Below are positions 30,051-47,238 of a stretch of 64,000 bases of DNA, in pieces (within the stretch, counting starts at the first letter, position 1; every line of letters begins with the position of its first letter). The stretch comes from Hyaloraphidium curvatum (taxonomy: Eukaryota; Monoblepharomycota; Hyaloraphidiomycetes; Hyaloraphidiales; Hyaloraphidiaceae), in assembly GCA_025558095.1 (NCBI GenBank), contig JAIVFI010000001.1, forward strand, positions 1,254,501 through 1,318,500. Reading direction: 5' to 3'. The notes beneath the pieces were generated by a model. That model ran no database searches. It was given only the letters and a program-made list of their open reading frames with translations, and was not told where the DNA came from. The position numbers and the translations under genes were made by a program.

Positions 30051-30841
30051 CTAGTGCATGAGCTCCACCCTCGCCCCTCCGCCGGTCCACCCGTCGCATG
30101 CTGCGCGGATGTTGTTCCAGAACCGGAGCTCGATCGCGCCGCGCCGGAAATCTTCCCAGTCCGAGCGCGCGAACGCGTCCTCCATCCGCGTCGTCGTCTC
30201 CCCGATCCTGGCCTGGTTCTCGTCCCGTATCCGGTCGACGACCGCCTGGTCCGTGGCGTCCTGAAGCTCCTCCATCGTTTCGAGGACCGACATGAGGAGG
30301 TCCGGCGGGGCTCCCGAGCCAGCTTCCGAGTCCTGCTCCTCAATCGGAAGACCGTGCCGTTCCAGCTGACGAGCCAGAAGCAGCTTCAGTCGAGACGCTA
30401 GAGGGACATCCCAGTCGCGCGGACACCCACAATGTACAAGGCGCGCAGCTCCGGATCCCGCAGCGTCTGGTAAGCCTTGTTGGCCAATGCCGACATGTCC
30501 TCGGCGTAGCGGCGCTCCCGATCCTCCGCCTGCCCGAACTGGTCCGGGTGCACGGCCTGCTGCAGCTTCAGAAATCGCTGCTTCAGCTCCGAGAGGGCCG
30601 TTCCGGGCGCGTCCGAAAACTCCTCCGTGCCTCCGTTCAGCAGGTCAAAGTACGACCCCGCAGGAGCGGGTTGAACGCGCGAACACGACGGGCAGAGAGC
30701 TGCAGCGGGCTGCACGGGTGCGGAGCACGACCAGCATTGCCGAGGAGCGGAGGAGTAGGTGCGGTAGGTGGTGACGGAGCGTGGTCTTCGGACCTCCAAC
30801 GGCGGGCGCGTCGGCGTCAAAAGGCGAGGCCGCGCGGGCAT
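30051..30841 (-). CDS. Iron-sulfur cluster co-chaperone HSCB/Jac1
   Basis: A J-protein that helps mitochondrial Hsp70 transfer Fe-S clusters from the ISCU scaffold. Residues 1-33 are an Arg/Ser/Thr-rich presequence. A zinc-ribbon C-x2-C (36/39) and C-x2-C (50/53) follows, as in animal HSCB. The J-domain starts SYFDLL and has HPD at 98-100, then NKAYQTLRDPELRALY. The C-terminal helical domain (residues about 140-253) follows after a frame change. Continuity needs a GT-AG interval of only 29 bases (30398-30426), far shorter than other introns here, or else a frameshift. With it removed the protein has 253 residues, normal for the family. Head-to-head with the F-box gene at 31009. Confidence 0.85.
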
Positions 30842-31008
30842 CGTAAAAGATCGCGCATTCTGCGCAGACGAAATGGAGCAGAACGCCCGCAAGGCGGTCC
30901 GGACGCGAGATCTCGGCAGCATCGATCGGGATGTTTGCATTTTGGCGTCAAACCCCTCCGCCGGTCCTCATCTCGATCGTTGCGTCCCGGAGCCGCACTC
31001 GCCCCGCG
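30842..31008. promoter_or_regulatory. Divergent promoter, HSCB / F-box gene
   Basis: 167 bp between the HSCB start (minus) and the F-box/LRR start (plus). Positions are defined only by the flanking start codons; no specific element was recognised. Confidence 0.3.
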
Positions 31009-32670
31009 ATGGAGAGCCCAAATGCCGGCTCGGCGAGTCAGTCGCCTTGCAGTCTGCTCGATTTGCCGCCGGAGGTCCTGGACCTCGTGTGCATGTTCCT
31101 GCCGCGCCGATCGAATCTCGAGCTCGCGCTGACAGCACGCAACCTGGCGGAAGTCGCCCTCCGCGCAGTTTGGCGGCACCTGAGCGACGATGCGGAAGCG
31201 ATTCTCGCGCTCTCGGCGTCGGGCTCCTCGTTGAGCTGCGACTACGCGTCCTATGTCTCCCGGGTCTCTTTCGGGCATTCAGTCTCGGGATTGGACTTTG
31301 CCAACCAGAAGCTTCCCGTCGTAGTGTCTCTTCTTCTGAGGTTTACCACTCTGAGGAGTCTACATCTGCGCTACGTGAAGCTGGCCGATGGCACGGTGGA
31401 CCGGCTCTTCCGGGGCCTGGCGAGCACGTCGCTGGGTTGCCTCCATTTTGAAGGCGTGGAACTCTCGCCGGCCGCTTCGACGTCAATGACTTCGACGCTG
31501 ATTCCGCTGCACGTGCCTGACCTTGAGGAGCTTAGGCTTACCGGCCTCCCATACCTTGCGGACTCTGTCGTGTCGTGTGTAGCCGGATTGGTGCGGCTTT
31601 CGAAGCTGCACCTCGGCTCCGCAAACGCGTGGTCGGTTTTTACGCCCGAAACGTGCCGCAAGCTCGCCTTTGACGCTTTGAACCACGCGTCGCGCGGACC
31701 CCGACTGAAGTCACTTGGTCTCTACCAGTTTTCGAACAAGAAAGGCATTCTGCTGCCTTTTCTGGAGGCGCAGGGACCGACCTTGGAGGAGCTGGTCATT
31801 GAGTTTCGATCGTCGCTGCTTGGCAACACCATTCCACCCGCGAACGAAGACGATTACGTGCTGCAACGCCCTCTTTTGGCTTTCCTAAAGCCGGGAACCA
31901 AGCCGAAAGCCCCTGCAAAAGGCCCACCTGTCACGACCTCGCTCGACACGCACATCGCCAATCTCCTGTTTTCTGTGCCGAGCGTGTTTCCTCCAAACCT
32001 GACTAAGCTTTCTCTGGCAGGCCTGCTCACTGTTGACGCAAAGGAGCTCATGATCCTCCAGGGTGGCAAGCAATCCGCCGCGAGTATCGAGCCTGTTTCC
32101 TTCCCCTCTGTCACTCAAATCTCTCTCACTCCCATGTTCCGCATCCGATCGTTCGCGACGGAGCCGCCCCATCTTTTCGGACTCGTGTCCGAGGACGGAG
32201 TTGGATTTGGCCCGCTCTTTCCGAACCTTGTTTCGGCCAGCCTGAGCGCGATGGGCCGCACCAGGCGCTCCCGGCTCCGAGACGACGATATCGCCCGGGT
32301 GCTGCGTGGTCTACCGGCCGGCATCAGCAGCGTCTCGGTGGGGGAACGGGGGTTTAGCTTCGGACCGGAGAGCTGGGCGGCTCTTGGCACGCTCGAGTCT
32401 CTGCGCGACCTCTCGGTCCCGAATTGCTTCCACGAGCCTTCCCCTGATCGCCTTCCGGAGAACGTCCGCGAAAAGCTGCGCGGTCTACGGCCGTTGCGCC
32501 GGTTCAAGATTGTTGGAGTAGCGAACGACTTTGCCCGGGCACTCGAAGAATCGCAGGAGGCAGAAGATGGACTCGGACGCGTTTCCGTGGAGCGGACCCT
32601 GGTTTGGCCGCCCAACTTTGTCTCCAACGCCATCTCTTTCAGTTTTTCTGACTGCAGGAATCACAAATGA
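31009..32670 (+). CDS. F-box/LRR protein
   Basis: An intronless 553-residue protein. Residues 16-50 fit an F-box (LLDLPPEVLDLVCMFLPRRSNLELALTARNLAEVALRAVW). Leucine-rich repeats run through the rest: LRSLHLRYVKL, LEELRLTGLPYL, LSKLHLGSAN, LKSLGLYQF, LTKLSLAGLL, LRDLSVPNCF. The frame overlaps by 32 bp the convergent F-box gene that ends at 32639. It probably acts as a substrate receptor in an SCF ubiquitin ligase; targets are unknown. Confidence 0.72.
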   Translation: MESPNAGSASQSPCSLLDLPPEVLDLVCMFLPRRSNLELALTARNLAEVALRAVWRHLSDDAEAILALSASGSSLSCDYASYVSRVSFGHSVSGLDFANQKLPVVVSLLLRFTTLRSLHLRYVKLADGTVDRLFRGLASTSLGCLHFEGVELSPAASTSMTSTLIPLHVPDLEELRLTGLPYLADSVVSCVAGLVRLSKLHLGSANAWSVFTPETCRKLAFDALNHASRGPRLKSLGLYQFSNKKGILLPFLEAQGPTLEELVIEFRSSLLGNTIPPANEDDYVLQRPLLAFLKPGTKPKAPAKGPPVTTSLDTHIANLLFSVPSVFPPNLTKLSLAGLLTVDAKELMILQGGKQSAASIEPVSFPSVTQISLTPMFRIRSFATEPPHLFGLVSEDGVGFGPLFPNLVSASLSAMGRTRRSRLRDDDIARVLRGLPAGISSVSVGERGFSFGPESWAALGTLESLRDLSVPNCFHEPSPDRLPENVREKLRGLRPLRRFKIVGVANDFARALEESQEAEDGLGRVSVERTLVWPPNFVSNAISFSFSDCRNHK

Positions 32671-33955
32671 TGCGCGTGTCGCGGAGCGTAGGCCCTTTGC
32701 TCAACACGAAAGCACGCCGGTTGTGGCATCCCAAGTAGCCACGGAAGGCACAGAAGCTCCGGCCGCAGCCCTTGTCGCAATCCAGTATGACGGCCCCGGT
32801 GGAGCAAGAGTCGCAAAAGTAGCCCGAGCATGCTTCGCACGTCCCCCCGAGCTCGCTCCGGTGGACTTCGTAGCATGGTCGGCACGTCGAAGCCTTCGAG
32901 GAGCACAAACGGCATTCCAATGTGGTAATCGTCCGCGTCGAGCTGGAATCAGGGTACAAGAACGTCCGGTTGCCGAAACCCAGGGCCGCGGTTCGCGCCA
33001 GAAGGCTGTCCAGCTCGCGAGCAGCTACCCGGAGGCCCGCTGTAGGCGCCTTTGCTACTGCAAAGACGCCGCAGAATTGACAAAACTGCTTTTGGTGGCA
33101 TTCATAGCATTTTCCCGTCAGCAAACGTTCCACAGGGGAAGGACCCGAGTTGCCCGCGAAAAAGATGGCAGCACTTGGACAGCCCTTGGTTGAACAGCGG
33201 GTCGGCTCGACCACGAGCAGGTCCGGCCCGCCCTTGCCCTTGTCTCGATCCGTCAACTTCCACAGGGCCGAACGAATACGGCCAACGGCAGCGAGAATGA
33301 CGGAATCCTGCTCCTTTCTTTCACCATACTTGGCCAGGGCAGCAGGGCGCACCCGCAGAAGTTTCAAGGATGCGAGCTGAGGCGGATGCTTGTCTTCGCG
33401 CTGCTTCGTCCGCGACCGACTTTCGAGCATCGATTCCAGAAGGATCGCAAGGTCCACGGCCGACATCGAACATCCGTTGAGCGAGAGAGCTTGGAGACTG
33501 TATCCACGAGGGAAGAGAGTGTCCCGAAGCCACGCCGGTTCAATATCCATGCCGTCCAGCACCAGAGTAGTGACAAAGCACAGCAAGGACGACACGCTCA
33601 AAGGCTGATTGTTCGGCTTCCCTGCCTCCGGAATGGGCCGTCTGAAGAAGTGCCTGGCGCTCTTGAGCCGTCTCTCGATCTCGAGCTTGCCGGCCACGCC
33701 TCGCTTCGTACCGCTGGCATCAACGACGATGTCTCCGCTTCCAAGCAAGAGGAGTCCGGACGTCTTCTGTCGCATAGCCCGGCACGTCGACGATAAGTGA
33801 ATGAGGTCCTTGGTCGCCAGGATGTCGACTCCCCATGGCCCTCTCCTCGCTGTGGATATCTTGAGCAGAAGCTCCACGGGAAGAGCAGCCAGGTTTGCCG
33901 CTTCGCTCTGCCCGCCGGTATCTTCAGACATCGGTAGGCACGTTGTGGCGGCCAT
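32639..33955 (-). CDS. F-box protein with Cys-rich zinc-binding C-terminus
   Basis: A 438-residue single-exon protein. Residues 20-65 have F-box character (LAALPVELLLKI ... LIHLSSTCRAMR). A Leu-rich central part follows (LQALSLNGCSM, LASLKLLRV). From about residue 255 there are many cysteines and histidines in C-x2-C and C-x4-C spacing (CSTKGC, CYECHQKQFCQFC, CRLCSSKASTCRPC, CEACSGYFCDSC), suggesting tandem treble-clef or RING/B-box-like zinc sites. Its last 32 bases overlap the 3' end of the convergent F-box gene. If the Cys-rich end is RING-like, it could be both substrate receptor and E3; that is inference. Confidence 0.68.
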   Translation of the reverse strand: MAATTCLPMSEDTGGQSEAANLAALPVELLLKISTARRGPWGVDILATKDLIHLSSTCRAMRQKTSGLLLLGSGDIVVDASGTKRGVAGKLEIERRLKSARHFFRRPIPEAGKPNNQPLSVSSLLCFVTTLVLDGMDIEPAWLRDTLFPRGYSLQALSLNGCSMSAVDLAILLESMLESRSRTKQREDKHPPQLASLKLLRVRPAALAKYGERKEQDSVILAAVGRIRSALWKLTDRDKGKGGPDLLVVEPTRCSTKGCPSAAIFFAGNSGPSPVERLLTGKCYECHQKQFCQFCGVFAVAKAPTAGLRVAARELDSLLARTAALGFGNRTFLYPDSSSTRTITTLECRLCSSKASTCRPCYEVHRSELGGTCEACSGYFCDSCSTGAVILDCDKGCGRSFCAFRGYLGCHNRRAFVLSKGPTLRDTRIICDSCSQKN

Positions 33956-34132
33956 CGCAATCCTTTTGCGATCGCCCGCTCGGGCCGTTTTCTTCGGGCG
34001 GATTTCCAGCTACGGGAGCGCATTTCCAGGGGCTTTGGGACAACGTCCGCGTGCGGAGCAGGCATTTTATTGATCCCTGGACGCGTTTTCCGCCACGCCG
34101 TTGGATTTGGTGGACGCCCCCCGCTGCCGAAG
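33956..34132. promoter_or_regulatory. Divergent promoter, F-box / CCCH-RING genes
   Basis: 177 bp between opposing start codons at 33955 and 34133; no conserved element recognised. Confidence 0.3.
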
Positions 34133-34879
34133 ATGAGCCGAAGCGCGCCGTTCCCGACGAAGCGGCCGGACAAGTCGCACCCGTTGTACAAGACCGCGCT
34201 CTGCGTTCATTTTGCGGCCGGTGACTGCTTCCACGGGGCCAACTGCTCCTTCGCGCACTCGGAAAAAGAACTCCGCCAAAAGCCATGCAAGTTCGGCCCG
34301 AGCTGCAGGTCTGAGCGATGCACGTACTACCACGGGGAGGACGACGAAGAGGAGCAGAATCAGCTGCCGACCCCGCCCCGCGCCGCGTCGGACTTGGAGC
34401 CCATTGCCGCCTCGAAGCCAAAGACCGTGATTGCTTCGCCGTCGCCTGCATCCGTCGGCCCGTGGAAGCTCGTCGTTGCTGAGCCGCCGAAGCCCCCTGC
34501 GCCGAAAGCGACGACATTGGCGGACCTGCCTGACCTCGTTGCGCGTGTCTCGAAGCTCGGGTTCTCCGAAGAGCGGGTGGCGTGGGCGTCGTACAGGGTC
34601 GCTTTGGGCAAGAATCTCGCTCCGGGAGCAGGGATCCTGGACTCTGAAGTCGTTGATCTGCTGGCGGCCAACCCCAAGAAGGAGAGGAAAGCTACGACGG
34701 CGGGCGAATCGGCGGGGGCAAAGGAGTGCATGATCTGCCTCGACGAGGAGCGGGAGGTGGTCCTTGTTCCGTGCGGCCACGCGACGCTCTGCTTCAATTG
34801 CGGCGAAGACATCAAGCGCAGAGGCAATTGCCCCACTTGCCGGCAGGAAGTCAGGAGCATCATGCGCGTCTTCCTCTAA
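34133..34879 (+). CDS. CCCH zinc-finger and C-terminal RING protein
   Basis: An intronless 248-residue protein. The first CCCH finger uses C24, C32, C38 and H42 (C-x7-C-x5-C-x3-H), inside YKTALCVHFAAGDCFHG. The second uses C52, C58, C63 and H67. CCCH fingers bind RNA. A Pro/Ala linker follows, then a UBA-like helical stretch (LADLPDLVARVSKLGFSEERVAW). At the very end (199-248) is a C3HC4 RING of the MGRN1/IAP type: CMICL ... CGHATLCFNC ... CPTC. The combination points to an RNA-associated E3 ubiquitin ligase. ATG 34133 is preferred over 34070. Confidence 0.85.
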   Translation: MSRSAPFPTKRPDKSHPLYKTALCVHFAAGDCFHGANCSFAHSEKELRQKPCKFGPSCRSERCTYYHGEDDEEEQNQLPTPPRAASDLEPIAASKPKTVIASPSPASVGPWKLVVAEPPKPPAPKATTLADLPDLVARVSKLGFSEERVAWASYRVALGKNLAPGAGILDSEVVDLLAANPKKERKATTAGESAGAKECMICLDEEREVVLVPCGHATLCFNCGEDIKRRGNCPTCRQEVRSIMRVFL

Positions 34880-35172
34880 GGCGGGCCCGAACTCGGGACG
34901 GAGCTGAGCAATCTTTGGCACCTGGATCTGACTGCTGCGTGTTGACTTTGATGACTTTTTCGTGTGGATTCTGAACGGTTGGTGCATACCTTTGGTGACC
35001 AGTGTTTGAATGGGAGGGAGGCAACAGATCGGACTTGGTTGATACCTTCGATCTTTGTGCAAATGTACAGAAAAAAAGCAAAAGAGTAGAGCGTTAGGAT
35101 TGGCTGAACCTTCGTTTTCCGTGCGCATGTGTGCGGCGTCTGGTGTGGACCGACTCGAATGCCACGTCAACC

Positions 35173-35738
35173 ATGGAGGAAGGACTCGCCATCAAACGCA
35201 ACCGGCCGCGCTTCAACGCGTGCCAATTCACAAAGACATTGATTGCCGCAGTAATCGCGACGTTCTTGGTCCTCGTGCTCTGGCTTGTTCTGCGAGAAGG
35301 CTAGGATGGCGGAGGGCGCTGCTCCCAAGTCTCCGAGACCTTCTTCGAAAGCGTCGACGTGCAGCGGCGGGGCGACCCCACCTCACCATACAAGGTTCCT
35401 TCCGGTACGCAATTGGACGCGATGGCGGCCACCGCGCGTGTCTGACGCGTCCGGCTTGGGCAGACGCTCCCGAACCGATTCGGCGCCGGTTGTCGCTTGA
35501 GAACATCGTGAGACCTCCCCTGCCGGACAAGGAGGACGCGAAGCACCTCGAGAACTTGGGACTGGCTGTGGAGGATGGGCTGTTAGTGCGGTGCTCGAGT
35601 GGGTGGAATCTGGCCCTTCTCGCCCGCGGGGGCGCTCACCCCTGGTCGAAAGGTCACGACGCGGCAGGATCGCAGAAGGAATCGAGCGCGGGGACGGAAG
35701 AGGACCAACCGGAGCGCAAAGAGGCCAACAAGAAGTGA
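35173..35738 (+). CDS. Small hypothetical protein
   Basis: Proposed exons 35173-35250, 35305-35404 and 35464-35738 give 150 residues in exact frame. The second intron is firm (donor CCG|GTACGC, acceptor TTGGGCAG). The first (35251-35304) is less so: read through, it would encode a hydrophobic TM-like stretch and then stop at TAG, giving a 43-residue membrane peptide instead. The spliced product has a basic N-terminus, a central DAPEPIRRRLSLENIVRPPLPD segment and a Glu/Lys-rich tail. No family recognised. Its 3' end is 14 bp from the convergent ACSF3 gene. Confidence 0.45.
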
Positions 35739-35752
35739 TTCCGCAGCCTACA

Positions 35753-37739
35753 TCAACGTTGCGCCTTGCTCCAGTCGAGCTCCTTTACCAGCAGCTTCTT
35801 GTTGACCTTGCCCATCGGATTCCGGGGCATGTCCCCCTCGATCGTCAGCATCCGGGTCGGGAGCTTGTAGGTCGCCAGCCTGTCCTTGAGGAAGTGCCGC
35901 AGCTTGCTCAGCGAGATCGACTTTCCCTCCTTGGGCACCATGACCACGGCCACGCGCTCGCCCCACTCCTCGTCGGGGATGCCGCACACGGCGCAGTCCT
36001 TGACGGCGGGGTGGTCGAAGATTTCGCGCTCGATCTCGAGGGCGGAGATCTTGTAGCCGCCGGACTGTTTCGGGCTTTTAGTGAGAATGCAGGATTTGGC
36101 ATGGCTGTCGAGCAGCCCACCTTGATGATGTCCATGCTCGCCCGCCCGAGGATGCGGAAGTACCCGTTGGGCATCCTCACCGCGATGTCGCCCGTCTTGA
36201 ACCACCCTTCCTCGTCAAAGACCTCCTTGGTCGCGTCCGGCCGCTTCCAGTACTCGACAAAGACGTTGTCGCCCTTGACCAGGATCTCGCCGGGGGTATC
36301 CACCTTGTCCGTCACGTTGGCGCCGTCCTCGACCGACGCGAGCTTCACCCGCACCCCGGGGAACGGGACGCCGACCGTGCCAGGTACCCTCTCACCCTCG
36401 AGCGGGTTCCCCAGCGCCATCCCGATCTCGCTCATCCCGTACCTCTCCAGCAGCCTCTGGCCCCCGCTCACTTCCACCCACTCCTCGAACATGGTCGTCG
36501 GCAGCGGCGCGCTGCCCGAGACCATCACCCGGAACCGCGAGGACACGGCCGTGCTTATGCGCTGCTCGGTGAGGTCCATCTTGCGGTAGGCCTGGGCCAG
36601 GCGGGAGTAGATGGTGGGGACGGCCATGAAGAGGGTGAGGGGTTCGGGGGAGGCGAAGCGCTTCCAGATGGCGGGGGCGTCAGAGGGGTGGAACTCGCAG
36701 GTGGCGCCAGAGTAGAGGGCGCAGAGAAGGATGTTGACAATCCCCTGCGTGGAGGAAACGGTAAGTCCATGGAGCAAAGGAAGTCGGCCGCGGGAGACCA
36801 ACGTGGACGTGGTTGAGGGGGAGGGTGTGGAGGATGGCGTCGTTCGAGGACCATTTCCAGGCCTCGACCAGCGACCTGATGTTGGAGTGCACGCTCTTGT
36901 GCGAGTGGACGACGCCCTTGGGCTTGCCAGTCGTCCCTGCGGCCAATGTTGGTCAAACCAGGTCGGCGACGGTGCGCGGAGGAAGGAACCAGAAGTGTAG
37001 ATGAAGAGGGCTCGCCGGTTGATGTCAAAGGGGGAAAGCGAGAACTGGGCCTGCCGCAGAACAAGAATGTAAGCTTGAGCAGGCGGCCAACAGAAGCCAC
37101 GCGGCCAACAGAAGCCACCCACCTCTGCTGCCGGGACCTCGCGCGGCTCATGGTCGTCCACGTGGAGGACCTTGAACGGCCCTTCCTTGGCGACAACGGG
37201 GGCAATCTTGGCCTCGAACGAAGAGTGCACGACCACCAGCGACGACTCGGAGTTTTCGATCGTGTACTCCATCTCCGCTGCGGGTTGGTGCGTGGCTGCC
37301 GTCGGACTCCTCGTCAGACTCCCGCAGGATCGGCCACGACGGGCTCCCCACATATCGGCACCGCCACGCCACCCGCCGCCCACACGCCCCACTGCACCAC
37401 GGCGTACTCGTACGCGTTCGGACACAGGAACGCGACGCGCTGCTCCGCCAGGTCCTTGGTCCCGGCCGTCTCGAGCAGCCTGTCGCGGAACGCGGCCGCA
37501 TCGCGGAGCAGCTGCGCGTACGAGTAGTTCTTCCCGTGCGAGATGATCGCCGGGTGCGGAATGGAGCCCGCGAAGCCGGCGGCGCGCGAGAAGAGCGGGA
37601 GGTCGGGCAGCGCGGCGGGCGCGTGCAGGCGCCGGCGGGCGGCTCCCGCGGGGCGGCAGGCGGGCAGCGCGGCGCGGCGGAGGAGCGTCCACTGCACCGC
37701 GCGGGAATGCCGCGGGATCGCGGCGATCGCGGGCCGCAT
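35753..37739 (-). CDS. Malonyl-CoA/methylmalonyl-CoA synthetase (ACSF3-like), mitochondrial
   Basis: Activates malonate or methylmalonate with ATP and CoA, feeding mitochondrial fatty-acid synthesis. Six exons (37739-37352, 37295-37123, 37050-36990, 36936-36803, 36744-36121, 36064-35753) give 563 residues, close to animal ACSF3. Residues 1-45 are an Arg/Ala-rich presequence. The phosphate-binding motif reads YTSGTTGKPKGVVHSH, formed across an exon junction. Later motifs are RYGMSEIGMALGNPL, the acyl-adenylate segment WFKTGDIA, and the hinge and C-domain GYKISALEIE with the catalytic Lys in NPMGKVNKK. RYGMSEIGM and the ASMDIIKSGGYK hinge fit the ACSF3/MatB branch. Head-to-head with MPP6. Confidence 0.9.
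37083..37118. repeat. Perfect 18-bp tandem repeat inside an ACSF3 intron
   Basis: GCGGCCAACAGAAGCCAC occurs at 37083-37100 and again at 37101-37118 with no mismatch. Both copies are inside the 72-base intron 37051-37122, near its donor, which explains why this intron is longer than its neighbours. Confidence 0.9.
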
Positions 37740-37899
37740 CGCGGGGTCGCGTGCGTGGGAGACGGCGTTGTTGAATGTTGACGTTGGCGTCGCGCGTCCC
37801 GCTGAGGAAAAGTAGAACGCCAGCGCCGCCCTGCCACGAGACGGAGGAGGGCAGCTCATTCCATCGTCATTTCCTGGAGTATCTTTCGTGCCGACCGCC
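37740..37899. promoter_or_regulatory. Divergent promoter, ACSF3 / MPP6
   Basis: 160 bp between the ACSF3 start (minus) and the MPP6 start (plus). No TATA box stands out. Confidence 0.3.
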
Positions 37900-38499
37900 A
37901 TGGCGCAGTCCCACGTCAAGGGTCTGTCGTCGAAGCTGTCGCAGATGAAGTTCATGCAGAGGGGCTCGCGGCCCGCGGACTCGGGGTCCTCCTCGGAGCC
38001 GTCGCGGGCCTCGAAGGAGGACCAGCCGATACCGCAGGCCCCTCGGAGGGGTCCCGAATCGCTGGCTCCGGCCAAGGACGCTCCTTCTGCGGGGAAGGAA
38101 GCCGTCGAGGCAGAGGGACAGCCGAAGCTCGTCGTGGAGGTCGAGAGCTCGTACTTGGGTTTCCTCCCCTTCTCTCCCGTGGGCCGGATATCATACGGGG
38201 CAAAGAAGAAGGACGATACCGGGGCAGGAGGGGCGGCAAAGGACGGACAGGACGCCGCGGTGTCGGACGCCGACATGGCGCGGACCTTGGCCTCGCCAGG
38301 GGCAAAGAACGGGCTGCCCTCGGCTTTCGGCAAGCGCCGGAGAGAGGGCGAGGGCGACGAGGGGGACAGGGGCAGCAAGACTTCGGTGGGGCTGCAGGCC
38401 AAGGACGGGGGCGTGGAGAAGAGGCAGAAGAAGGCGCCGTGGTCCAGCAAGCCGTCGTCGGGGGGCCGCAGGTTCTTTGACCGTGTATCCGATCCCTGA
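37900..38499 (+). CDS. M-phase phosphoprotein 6 homologue (MPP6), nuclear exosome cofactor
   Basis: An intronless 199-residue basic protein. The N-terminus ([17 protein letters not shown]) matches the conserved LS..L..MKFMQRG element by which MPP6/MPHOSPH6 binds the exosome. The middle motif [21 protein letters not shown] corresponds to the conserved aromatic/Gly GR.S(F/Y)G block that contacts Rrp40 and Mtr4. The rest is disordered with a [12 protein letters not shown] stretch and a basic C-terminus. It helps the nuclear exosome process 5.8S rRNA and degrade aberrant RNA. Length is close to the animal protein (about 160). Confidence 0.8.
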   Translation: MAQSHVKGLSSKLSQMKFMQRGSRPADSGSSSEPSRASKEDQPIPQAPRRGPESLAPAKDAPSAGKEAVEAEGQPKLVVEVESSYLGFLPFSPVGRISYGAKKKDDTGAGGAAKDGQDAAVSDADMARTLASPGAKNGLPSAFGKRRREGEGDEGDRGSKTSVGLQAKDGGVEKRQKKAPWSSKPSSGGRRFFDRVSDP

Positions 38500-38740
38500 T
38501 CTCGAAATGACTAGCCGAATGAGCGGATTGCAAGAGCGATTCATCGTCCGCGCCAGCGCCGCCGCCTCCTGCGCAGCCCACGACGTTCCCTTTTCGCAGG
38601 CACTTTCCCATCTCCTTTCGCTCCCACTCCCGCGCGCCGGATCGCGGCGGGGTCAGATCCGCCACCTCCCGCGGGAGCAGTCGGGCCGGAGGAGCCGGCG
38701 GGGCACGGCGGCGGACGAGGACCGCGCGGGCCGACGCGCG

Positions 38741-46501
<7,761 letters not shown>

Positions 46502-46625
46502 GTGGCCCGACGGTGAAAAGCATGTAGCAGTTGAGATGTTTTGGCATGGTCTGTCGCGTTGTACATAGATCTGGAAGACACGATCCTCGTACTCATCGAG
46601 ATCACAAGACGTCCGACCAATGATC

Positions 46626-47075
46626 TCACGCCGGGAATGCCGGCGCGGGGAAGACGGAGGAACTCGTTTCGGCCTTTTCTGCCTGTCCACCCTTGGCCGC
46701 AGCCAGCGCTGCGTTCATGGCAGCCTCCTTCGGGTCCTTCTTTGGCGCCCGAACGAACGGCGGACGTCCCAGCCGGGTCTTGAACACCGGAGACGCCCAT
46801 CCCGTCGTCGCGGGCAGAGAAACGCCCTCCGTGTTCTTGTCCTCAAGCATCTCAAGGCTCCGCCTGCCCTTCCGCAGAAGGAACTCGATCGCGGTAATGT
46901 CTTTGACCTGCACGTTGGCAGCGTTGGCCCGGAACTGCGATCCGACCCATTGGTGCAACGGCGCCCGAGCCGCGTCCGGCTTGTCCCGTATGCAGACGAG
47001 GAAGGCCCTATAAAGGCGGAGCACTTCGCGCTGAAGGCCCGTCTGCCTCGCTGCGGTGCGAACTCGCGAGGTCAT
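46626..47075 (-). CDS. Succinate dehydrogenase assembly factor 1 (SDHAF1/SDH6), LYR protein
   Basis: An intronless 149-residue protein. The LYR tripeptide (21-23) lies in GLQREVLRLYRAFL. It is followed by FRANAANVQVKDITAIEFLLRKGRRSLEML, the SDHAF1 pattern in which the distal Arg-rich helix (LLRKGRR) contacts the Fe-S subunit. LYR proteins recruit the HSC20-scaffold complex; SDHAF1 delivers Fe-S clusters to SDHB. The HSCB gene in the same window acts in this pathway. The C-terminal 50 residues are a Pro/Ala/Lys-rich tail not found in the animal protein. ATG 47075 is chosen because upstream in-frame codons lack conservation. Confidence 0.85.
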   Translation of the reverse strand: MTSRVRTAARQTGLQREVLRLYRAFLVCIRDKPDAARAPLHQWVGSQFRANAANVQVKDITAIEFLLRKGRRSLEMLEDKNTEGVSLPATTGWASPVFKTRLGRPPFVRAPKKDPKEAAMNAALAAAKGGQAEKAETSSSVFPAPAFPA

Positions 47076-47238
47076 TGCGCGATGTCGGATCGGCAAGGGA
47101 TTCCGGCGGGCGGCCAACTCCTTGTGCGGCAGCATCGAGGACCTGAAGTCTCGTCTTCGGAGCACCGGAGGAAGGGCATCGGCGTTTGGAGACTGTACTC
47201 GGACAATTTCCGGGCACCGTTGCGCGGCAGCTTCCAGG
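47076..47238. promoter_or_regulatory. Divergent promoter, SDHAF1 / D-lactate dehydrogenase
   Basis: 163 bp between opposing start codons of two mitochondrial respiratory genes, which could be co-regulated. No element recognised. Confidence 0.35.

Noticed and set aside
35173-35304. A 43-residue single-helix membrane microprotein
   Set aside because: The hydrophobic stretch coincides with a good GT-AG intron of 54 bases that restores a longer frame. The microprotein remains possible, but the spliced model is preferred.
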